Of a stretch of 64,000 bases of DNA, positions 55,326 to 64,000 are shown in pieces. The stretch is from positions 26,440,754 through 26,504,753 of the forward strand of contig NC_044918.1 in the NCBI RefSeq assembly GCF_003576645.1, read 5' to 3'. Made by a program: the position numbers and the translations under genes. The notes beneath the pieces were generated by a model that had not been told where the DNA came from, searched no databases, and worked only from the letters and a program-made list of their open reading frames with translations. The first letter of the stretch is position 1; the number at the start of each line of letters is the position of its first letter. This DNA is from Ipomoea triloba. Its lineage: Eukaryota > Streptophyta > Magnoliopsida > Solanales > Convolvulaceae.

Positions 55326-55865
55326 CTAAAAAGTGACATGTTTAACATCCTTGGCTAGACTAACTTCTTTCCTTTTCAACCATTTTCCTTTGACCTTCGG
55401 TTGGAAGCACTTGGGAGCCCATGTGTTCTTCCAAACCAACTTATCAACTTCCCATTTTGGTTTGGTCTTAGTTTTCACCTTGACCATTGGCTTTGTAGCA
55501 CACACCCCCTCCTTAACACATTTACCCATTTCAACTTTGGCTCTATCAAATCGGAGAGTTATTTCGCCCATGCCAACATCAATAATGGCACGGCACGTAG
55601 CCAAGAAAGATCTCCCCAAAATCAATCGACCAATTGAATCCTCCTCGCCCATATCACAAACAACAAAATCCACGGGCACCACAAATTCGCCAACTTTAAC
55701 CAACACATCCTCCACTATACCTTTGGGATACCGAATGGTCCCATCGACAAGACGAAGGGTGAGTCGAGTTGGACTCAAATATGAAAATTTCAACTCCTCA
55801 AAGACACACGATGACATTAAATTGATAGAGGCTCTAAGGTCGGCTAAGGCCTTGTTGAATTCCAC
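55326..55865 (-). pseudogene. Athila-type aspartic protease
   Basis: ALADLRASINLMSSCVFEEL is the active-site block, where the Gly after the catalytic Asp-Leu reads Arg (DLRAS). PTRLTLRLVDGTIRYPKGIV, VEDVLVKVGEFVVPVDFVV, RLILGRSFLATCRAIIDVG and ITLRF are standard Athila protease blocks. The ORF is open for 179 codons but lies in a broken polyprotein. Confidence 0.82.
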
Positions 55866-58025
55866 GTCCTTGATGGCACATGGAACAAAAAAAACCCAGG
55901 GGTCACCCTTTTTGATTGGGAACCCCCGTAGAAATCAAAGTTGAAATCTCTTTGCCCACACAAGCATACTCCTCAATATCATCATCAATTTCCAACAATT
56001 TACGCAATTGAGCATCACAATGAAACTTTTGCCAAAAAGCATTAAATGTACCTTTTTTTGCCCAAGTGTTTTTCTTTTCCAGGGGTGTTTGATTGGTGCT
56101 TTGGAAACACCTTTTCATTCTTTTTAGCCTTGAGATCACAAGAGGTGATCTCTCCATTTTCTTTGCTTGCAAGACCACAAGAGGTGGTCTCCACGGTTTG
56201 AAACTCTAGACCACAAGAGGTGGTCTTCTCTTCTTCTTTCTCATTTTCAATTTCAAGACCACAAGAGGTGATCTTTTCATCTTCTTTCTTTTGGAAACCA
56301 CAAAAGGTGGCTTCCATAGCTTCAAACACTTGACCACAAGAGGTGGTCTTCTCAACCTCCTTAGCTTACACATCACTAGGACCGAAGTCCTCACAAATCC
56401 AATCCATGGCATCTCTCTGTCCAAGGTTTTCCTTTACCACGGAGACGCCATTGACCCTCTCCTTAGTGTTGTTCTCTTTGGTACTCGACAATTGTCCAGA
56501 TTGTCTCTCAGACATCATTCTAAACATTTGTGAGATTTGGGTTTCTATGTCTTCATTTTTGTCTTGGACTCTTGCCTCATAGCCATTATTTCTTGCCGGA
56601 TTTCTTGAGTGATCTCTTGCTTGAGATTAACTTTATCTTTCTTAAGCTCCAAAATTACCTTGGACAATACAATCTCTCATCAAGCTCTCTTATATCGCTC
56701 CTTTGACCGGGATGGTCCAAATGGGAAACAAAAGGTGGTCGGTAGTGAGTCAATTGTGCTCATCCTTGATTAGTTGGACCATAAGCAATTCGGTCTCTCT
56801 CACAACCTTGACCATAGGTGGGCTTGCCACCTTGATTCATTTGGAGTCTCTCTTGGTACCACCCCCCCCCATTAGTATTCCAATTTTCACCTTGCTTCCA
56901 AGCTTGATTGCTTCCACCCCCACCATATTGATTATAGCCATTTCCCCTTTGATAATCCACCGCTTCCACTTGCTCACAAGCGGAAGTAGAAGTGTAAATA
57001 TTAGTGTCATGAGGGCCTCCACATATGTTGCAATACAAAGCAAGTGCCATACAAGGCTTGGCTTTTGTCTCCATCTTTTCCACCATCGCTTGCAATCTTT
57101 TAATCTCATGGTTCATTGCCTCAACATTAGCATCACTTGCAACACTTTCCTTCACCTCATACATTCCGGCCCGGTTGTCTCTCTTGTTATACCAAAAAGA
57201 AGTATTTGAGGATATTCTTTCAATTAACTCCTCCGCATCGGATGGTGATGAAGATACAAAAGCACCACAAGATGAGAAGTCATTTCCCCCTCATCCGTGA
57301 GACCTACATAAAAGGAACTTATGATGTCCCAAGGATGTAGCAAATCTGGCGGACATTGCCTTTTGAGTGTTTTGAACCTCCTCCACGCCTCACCAAGACT
57401 CTCAAGTTGACTTTGTTTGAACTCTTGCACTCATTTGTGCACTTTCATCGTCTTGGTTAGTGGGAAGAACTCATTCATAAATTCTTTGTGGAGTTGGGGC
57501 CATGACTGGAAGTGATGATCATCTTGGCTATCAAGACATCTTGATGCCTCCCCTATCACTGAAAATGGGAAGAGCTTCAATCGGATCACTTCATCGGACA
57601 CGCCTTATTGCTTAAACATCCACATGCCCTTATGAATCGAGTGATGTGGGCATGTGGATCTTCAGAAGGCAACCCGCTAAACGGACTATTTTGCACCAAA
57701 TTAAACACCGATGGGTGGATGTGAAAATTTTGGTTCTCCACGGGTGGAACATAAATAGGATTGTGCATGCTAAAATCCGGAGTCATGTACTCCGCGATTG
57801 TCCAGCCCCTTTGCTCATTGGGAGCATCAAAGAATTCTTCAACCCGGATTAGGTCTGGATGCCCTCTAATGTCTACTTGTAGCTCCTCCTCAATTGTTGG
57901 CTCAAGTGGGATTTGAGGTCCCCCTTGAGTTCTATCTCTGAGTGGGTGGGTTGAGAGTGGGGTGAAGTTTGTGGAGGAATCCCCCTTCCATGGGATCCTC
58001 CTCTATTTGCGCTTGTTAATGCCAT
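55866..58025 (-). pseudogene. Athila-type gag, heavily broken
   Basis: Starts MALTSANRGGSHGRG at 58025. The core has FHIHPSVFNLVQNSPFSGLP with EDPHAHITRF (gag domain), EFKQSQLESLGEAWRRFKTL with PPDLLHPW, a zinc knuckle CNICGGPHDTNIY, and the Gly/Asn/Gln-rich YNQYGGGGSNQAWKQGENW. The C-terminal part has ITSCGLE-type repeats and FWQKFHCDAQLRKLLEIDDD just before the protease. At least five stops or frameshifts. Confidence 0.8.
56132..56351 (-). repeat. Palindromic coding repeats (ACCACAAGAGGTGGT) in Athila gag
   Basis: Six units centred near 56142, 56182, 56217, 56266, 56303 and 56341. Each is an inverted repeat such as GACCACAAGAGGTGGTC and encodes TTSCGL or ITSCGL on the minus strand. Spacers are 24-30 bp of acidic/basic codons. 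Confidence 0.88.
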
Positions 58026-58137
58026 CTCTTCTCTAGCTTGTGGATTTGTGGTCTTCCTCCTTGTAGCACGGTTGATTTCAAGGTTGAGAGGGAGTATGCC
58101 TTAATTGCCTCTTGCCCTTGTGTGATTTCAAGGTTGA

Positions 58138-58275
58138 GAGGCACGGTTGACTGAGTGCCGACTCCATTTTCAGGACTTCGGCCTAATCAAAACTCCAACC
58201 TTATGACTTCTTTCCACATTCCCTTTTCAGGGAGGCACGGTTGACCGAGTGCCGACTCCATTTTCAGGACTTCGG
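58138..58275. repeat. First satellite monomers at the end of the left contig
   Basis: About one and a half 94-bp satellite monomers (ggttgactgagtgccgactc and so on) follow the gag leader and stop at the n at 58276. The same junction recurs at 59815. Confidence 0.88.
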
Positions 58276-59894
58276 NATTTCTTGAGTGATCTCTTGCTTG
58301 AGATTAACTTTATCTTTCTTAAGCTCCAAAATTACCTTGGACAATACAATCTCTCATCAAGCTCTCTTATATCGCTCCTTTGACCGGGATGGTCCAAATG
58401 GGAAACAAAAGGTGGTCGGTAGTGAGTCAATTGTGCTCATCCTTGATTAGTTGGACCATAAGCAATTCGGTCTCTCTCACAACCTTGACCATAGGTGGGC
58501 TTGCCACCTTGATTCATTTGGAGTCTCTCTTGGTACCACCCCCCCCCATTAGTATTCCAATTTTCACCTTGCTTCCAAGCTTGATTGCTTCCACCCCCAC
58601 CATATTGATTATAGCCATTTCCCCTTTGATAATCCACCGCTTCCACTTGCTCACAAGCGGAAGTAGAAGTGTAAATATTAGTGTCATGAGGGCCTCCACA
58701 TATGTTGCAATACAAAGCAAGTGCCATACAAGGCTTGGCTTTTGTCTCCATCTTTTCCACCATCGCTTGCAATCTTTTAATCTCATGGTTCATTGCCTCA
58801 ACATTAGCATCACTTGCAACACTTTCCTTCACCTCATACATTCCGGCCCGGTTGTCTCTCTTGTTATACCAAAAAGAAGTATTTGAGGATATTCTTTCAA
58901 TTAACTCCTCCGCATCGGATGGTGATGAAGATACAAAAGCACCACAAGATGAGAAGTCATTTCCCCCTCATCCGTGAGACCTACATAAAAGGAACTTATG
59001 ATGTCCCAAGGATGTAGCAAATCTGGCGGACATTGCCTTTTGAGTGTTTTGAACCTCCTCCACGCCTCACCAAGACTCTCAAGTTGACTTTGTTTGAACT
59101 CTTGCACTCATTTGTGCACTTTCATCGTCTTGGTTAGTGGGAAGAACTCATTCATAAATTCTTTGTGGAGTTGGGGCCATGACTGGAAGTGATGATCATC
59201 TTGGCTATCAAGACATCTTGATGCCTCCCCTATCACTGAAAATGGGAAGAGCTTCAATCGGATCACTTCATCGGACACGCCTTATTGCTTAAACATCCAC
59301 ATGCCCTTATGAATCGAGTGATGTGGGCATGTGGATCTTCAGAAGGCAACCCGCTAAACGGACTATTTTGCACCAAATTAAACACCGATGGGTGGATGTG
59401 AAAATTTTGGTTCTCCACGGGTGGAACATAAATAGGATTGTGCATGCTAAAATCCGGAGTCATGTACTCCGCGATTGTCCAGCCCCTTTGCTCATTGGGA
59501 GCATCAAAGAATTCTTCAACCCGGATTAGGTCTGGATGCCCTCTAATGTCTACTTGTAGCTCCTCCTCAATTGTTGGCTCAAGTGGGATTTGAGGTCCCC
59601 CTTGAGTTCTATCTCTGAGTGGGTGGGTTGAGAGTGGGGTGAAGTTTGTGGAGGAATCCCCCTTCCATGGGATCCTCCTCTATTTGCGCTTGTTAATGCC
59701 ATCTCTTCTCTAGCTTGTGGATTTGTGGTCTTCCTCCTTGTAGCACGGTTGATTTCAAGGTTGAGAGGGAGTATGCCTTAATTGCCTCTTGCCCTTGTGT
59801 GATTTCAAGGTTGAGAGGCACGGTTGACTGAGTGCCGACTCCATTTTCAGGACTTCGGCCTAATCAAAACTCCAACCTTATGACTTCTTTCCAC
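58276..59894. other. Assembly join (n) followed by a duplicated 1.6 kb segment
   Basis: From 58277 the text of 56600 onward repeats with a constant offset of 1677 bp, including all gag lesions, and diverges only inside the satellite near 59895. It fits two overlapping contigs joined without merging; a real tandem duplication is less likely. Confidence 0.85.
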
Positions 59895-62702
59895 ACTACC
59901 TTTTAAGGGAACCACAGTTGACCGAGTGCCGCCTCCATTTTCAGGACTCCAGCCTAACCACAACTCCCACCTTATGACTTCTTTGCACACTCCATTTTCC
60001 AGGAGGTACGGTTGACCGAGTGTCGACTACCTTTTCCGGACTCCGGCCTACCCAAAACTCCAACCTTGTGACTTCTTTCCACACTACCTTTTAAGGGAAC
60101 CACAGTTGACCGAGTGCCGCCTCCATTTTCAGGACTCCAGCCTAACCACAACTCCCACCTTATGACTTCTTTGCACACTCCATTTTCCAGGAGGTACGGT
60201 TGACCGAGTGTCGACTACCTTTTCCGGACTCCGGCCTACCCAAAACTCCAACCTTGTGACTTCTTTCCACACTACCTTTTAAGGGAACCACAGTTGACCG
60301 AGTGCCGCCTCCATTTTCAGGACTCCAGCCTAACCACAACTCCCACCTTATGACTTCTTTGCACACTCCATTTTCCAGGAGGTACGGTTGACCGAGTGTC
60401 GACTACCTTTTCCGGACTCCGGCCTACCCAAAACTCCAACCTTGTGACTTCTTTCCACACTACCTTTTAAGGGAACCACAGTTGACCGAGTGCCGCCTCC
60501 ATTTTCAGGACTCCAGCCTAACCACAACTCCCACCTTATGACTTCTTTGCACACTCCATTTTCCAGGAGGTACGGTTGACCGAGTGTCGACTACCTTTTC
60601 CGGACTCCGGCCTACCCAAAACTCCAACCTTGTGACTTCTTTCCACACTACCTTTTAAGGGAACCACAGTTGACCGAGTGCCGCCTCCATTTTCAGGACT
60701 CCAGCCTAACCACAACTCCCACCTTATGACTTCTTTGCACACTCCATTTTCCAGGAGGTACGGTTGACCGAGTGTCGACTACCTTTTCCGGACTCCGGCC
60801 TACCCAAAACTCCAACCTTGTGACTTCTTTCCACACTACCTTTTAAGGGAACCACAGTTGACCGAGTGCCGCCTCCATTTTCAGGACTCCAGCCTAACCA
60901 CAACTCCCACCTTATGACTTCTTTGCACACTCCATTTTCCAGGAGGTACGGTTGACCGAGTGTCGACTACCTTTTCCGGACTCCGGCCTACCCAAAACTC
61001 CAACCTTGTGACTTCTTTCCACACTACCTTTTAAGGGAACCACAGTTGACCGAGTGCCGCCTCCATTTTCAGGACTCCAGCCTAACCACAACTCCCACCT
61101 TATGACTTCTTTGCACACTCCATTTTCCAGGAGGTACGGTTGACCGAGTGTCGACTACCTTTTCCGGACTCCGGCCTACCCAAAACTCCAACCTTGTGAC
61201 TTCTTTCCACACTACCTTTTAAGGGAACCACAGTTGACCGAGTGCCGCCTCCATTTTCAGGACTCCAGCCTAACCACAACTCCCACCTTATGACTTCTTT
61301 GCACACTCCATTTTCCAGGAGGTACGGTTGACCGAGTGTCGACTACCTTTTCCGGACTCCGGCCTACCCAAAACTCCAACCTTGTGACTTCTTTCCACAC
61401 TACCTTTTAAGGGAACCACAGTTGACCGAGTGCCGCCTCCATTTTCAGGACTCCAGCCTAACCACAACTCCCACCTTATGACTTCTTTGCACACTCCATT
61501 TTCCAGGAGGTACGGTTGACCGAGTGTCGACTACCTTTTCCGGACTCCGGCCTACCCAAAACTCCAACCTTGTGACTTCTTTCCACACTACCTTTTAAGG
61601 GAACCACAGTTGACCGAGTGCCGCCTCCATTTTCAGGACTCCAGCCTAACCACAACTCCCACCTTATGACTTCTTTGCACACTCCATTTTCCAGGAGGTA
61701 CGGTTGACCGAGTGTCGACTACCTTTTCCGGACTCCGGCCTACCCAAAACTCCAACCTTGTGACTTCTTTCCACACTACCTTTTAAGGGAACCACAGTTG
61801 ACCGAGTGCCGCCTCCATTTTCAGGACTCCAGCCTAACCACAACTCCCACCTTATGACTTCTTTGCACACTCCATTTTCCAGGAGGTACGGTTGACCGAG
61901 TGTCGACTACCTTTTCCGGACTCCGGCCTACCCAAAACTCCAACCTTGTGACTTCTTTCCACACTACCTTTTAAGGGAACCACAGTTGACCGAGTGCCGC
62001 CTCCATTTTCAGGACTCCAGCCTAACCACAACTCCCACCTTATGACTTCTTTGCACACTCCATTTTCCAGGAGGTACGGTTGACCGAGTGTCGACTACCT
62101 TTTCCGGACTCCGGCCTACCCAAAACTCCAACCTTGTGACTTCTTTCCACACTACCTTTTAAGGGAACCACAGTTGACCGAGTGCCGCCTCCATTTTCAG
62201 GACTCCAGCCTAACCACAACTCCCACCTTATGACTTCTTTGCACACTCCATTTTCCAGGAGGTACGGTTGACCGAGTGTCGACTACCTTTTCCGGACTCC
62301 GGCCTACCCAAAACTCCAACCTTGTGACTTCTTTCCACACTACCTTTTAAGGGAACCACAGTTGACCGAGTGCCGCCTCCATTTTCAGGACTCCAGCCTA
62401 ACCACAACTCCCACCTTATGACTTCTTTGCACACTCCATTTTCCAGGAGGTACGGTTGACCGAGTGTCGACTACCTTTTCCGGACTCCGGCCTACCCAAA
62501 ACTCCAACCTTGTGACTTCTTTCCACACTACCTTTTAAGGGAACCACAGTTGACCGAGTGCCGCCTCCATTTTCAGGACTCCAGCCTAACCACAACTCCC
62601 ACCTTATGACTTCTTTGCACACTCCATTTTCCAGGAGGTACGGTTGACCGAGTGTCGACTACCTTTTCCGGACTCCGGCCTACCCAAAACTCCAACCTTG
62701 TG
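59883..62702. repeat. 188-bp dimeric higher-order repeat, 15 copies
   Basis: Type A monomers (starting acttctttccacactacc, with 'aagggaaccacag') alternate with type B (starting acttctttgcacactcca, with 'ccaggaggtacgg'), 94 bp each. The A-B dimer repeats exactly 15 times, and a sixteenth A follows at 62703-62796. No base difference between copies was noticed; conceptual translations of 14 successive units are identical. A and B differ from each other by many bases. Confidence 0.95.
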
Positions 62703-62796
62703 ACTTCTTTCCACACTACCTTTTAAGGGAACCACAGTTGACCGAGTGCCGCCTCCATTTTCAGGACTCCAGCCTAACCACAACTCCCACCTTATG

Positions 62797-64000
62797 ACTT
62801 CTTTCTACACTCCCTTTGCACGGAAGCACGGTTGACCGAGGGCCGACTCCATTTTCAGGCCTCCGGCCTAACCAAAATACCAACCTTATGACTTCCTTCC
62901 ACACTCCCTTTTTACGGAGGCACGGTTGACCAAGTGCCGACTCCATTTTCAGGACTCTAGCGTAACCAAAACGCCAACCATATGACTTCTTTCCACACTC
63001 CCTTTTCAGGGAGGCACGGTTGACCGAGTGCCGACTCCATTTTCAGGACTCCGGCCTAACCAAAACTCCAACCTTATGAGTTCTTTCCACACTCCATTTT
63101 CCAGGAGGTACGGTTGACCGAGTGTCGACTCCATTTTCCGGACTCCGGCCTAACCAAGACTCCAACCTTATGAGTTCTTTCCACACTCCATTTTCCAGGA
63201 GGTACGGTTGACCGAGTGTCGACTCCATTTTCCGGACTCCGGCCTAACCAAGACTCCAACCTTATGAGTTCTTTCCACACTCCATTTTCCAGGAGGTACG
63301 GTTGACCGAGTGTCGACTCCATTTTCCGGCCTCTGGCCTAACTAAAACTCTAACCTTATGACTTCTTTCCACACTCCCTTTTCACGGAGGCACGGTTGAC
63401 CAAGTGCCGACTCCATTTTCAGGACTCTAGCGTAACCAAAACGCCAACCATATGACTTCTTTCCACACTCACTTTTCAGGGAGGCATTGTTGACCGAGCG
63501 CCGACTCCATTTTCAGGATTCCAGCCTAACCAAAACTCCAACCTTATGACTTCTTTCCACACTACCTTTTCAGGGAAGCACCGTTGACCGAGTGCCGACT
63601 CCATTTTCAGGACTCTGGCCTAACTAAAACTCTAACCTTATGACTTCTTTCCACACTACCTTTTCAGGGAAGCACCGTTGACCGAGTGCCGACTCCATTT
63701 TCAGGACTCTGGCCTAACTAAAACTCTAACCTTATGACTTCTTTCCACACTACCTTTTCAGGGAAGCACCGTTGACCGAGTGCCGACTCCATTTTCAGGA
63801 CTCTGGCCTAACTAAAACTCTAACCTTATGACTTCTTTCCACACTCCCTTTTCAGGGAGGCACGGTTGACCGAGTGCCGACTCCATTTTCAGGACTCCGG
63901 CCTAACCAAAACTCCAACCTTATGACTTCTTTCCACACTCCCTTTTCAGTGAGGCACGGTTGACTGAGTGCCGACTCCGTTTTCAGGACTTCGGCCTAAC
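62797..64000. repeat. Divergent satellite monomers with local triplications
   Basis: About 13 monomers. Three near-identical neighbours with 'ccaggaggtacgg' lie at about 63077-63358, and three with 'ggaagcaccgttgaccgag' at about 63545-63826. Others differ by several bases each. The array continues past the window. Confidence 0.93.

Larger units (their letters stand above)
50451..59894 (-). mobile_element. Athila-type gypsy element, non-autonomous and degenerate
   Basis: On the minus strand: gag (start 58025, again at 59702 in the duplicated contig), zinc knuckle, protease, then no RT, RNase H or integrase, and an extra ORF (54057 leftward). The phrase 'ttgcctcc(c/t)aa' plus 'tttaacatc' follows both the protease (about 55318) and the extra ORF (about 52455), an Athila-like hallmark after coding regions. 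LTR ends could not be fixed; the right side is cut by satellite DNA. 58277-59894 repeats 56600-58217 through an assembly join. Confidence 0.68.
59815..64000. repeat. Satellite array of 94-bp monomers, open at the window end
   Basis: Every monomer contains the phrases 'acttctttccacactcc', 'acggttgaccgagtgcc', 'gactccattttcaggact' and 'cggcctaaccaaaactcc' with variants, at exact 94-bp spacing. Three zones: entry monomers (59815-59882), a homogeneous dimeric zone (59883-62796), and a divergent zone (62797-64000). Small minus-strand frames of 61-82 codons are by-products of the repeat and are not genes. Confidence 0.97.

Noticed and set aside
59972..63322. Series of identical 68-codon and similar 61-82-codon frames
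   Set aside because: They are translations of satellite monomers. The 188-bp period is not a multiple of three, and no start context or family is seen.
59815..64000. Regular repeat array considered as CRISPR
   Set aside because: Monomers are contiguous 94-bp units without unique spacers in a eukaryotic genome, so it is satellite DNA.

Overview
The window looks like nuclear DNA of a eudicot plant: AT-rich, intron-containing, full of nested plant transposable elements, with one intact host gene whose protein carries a chloroplast-type leader. I cannot name the species. Two isolated 'n' positions (17014 and 58276) are assembly joins. Each is flanked by an unmerged direct duplication of the same sequence.

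Layout. 1-6.5 kb: AT-rich intergenic DNA with a terminal-inverted-repeat (TIR) element sitting inside a TA microsatellite (1.87-2.67 kb), a small Mutator-like element (3.76 kb) and a two-exon fragment of a FUSED/TIO-type kinase gene (5.6 kb). 6.5-20.3 kb: a broken Ty1/copia element split inside gag by a roughly 10.8 kb Ty3/gypsy (Tat-like) element, with a perfect 5-bp target duplication ACCAC. The gypsy element keeps gag and protease but has no reverse transcriptase, RNase H or integrase. In their place it carries an antisense plant-mobile-domain (PMD) gene with its own TATA box, leader intron, coiled-coil exon and polyadenylation signal, now broken by stops. 21.4-28.3 kb: a CACTA transposon (TSD TAG) holding an uninterrupted alpha-carbonic-anhydrase ORF and a truncated chromovirus with a 3.4 kb LTR. 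28.5-34.6 kb: tandem 1.25 kb AT-rich repeats, a 2.1 kb foldback element with a probable SINE in one arm, and nested MITEs.

35.9-49.0 kb: the one intact host gene, on the minus strand, a BPG2/YqeH-type circularly permuted GTPase (663 codons in four exons). Its third intron is 10.3 kb because a Reina-like chromovirus inserted in it (TSD GTAAC). A young copia element later inserted into one of that element's LTRs (TSD AGAAT), and a solo LTR into its chromodomain tail (TSD GCTTT). Intron 2 appears to use a GC donor.

49.1-64 kb: two foldback/Mutator-like MITEs, then a degenerate Athila-type gypsy element. It too keeps gag-protease, lacks pol, and carries an extra ORF with its own TATA-like box and leader intron. 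It abuts a satellite array of 94-bp monomers that runs off the window, including 15 copies of a 188-bp dimeric higher-order unit.

Only the BPG2 gene is a confident functional gene. The carbonic anhydrase ORF is open but lacks its N terminus. All retroelement ORFs contain lesions. The most interesting points are the two pol-less gypsy elements that each carry an extra gene with its own transcription signals, the captured carbonic anhydrase, and the homogenised satellite.
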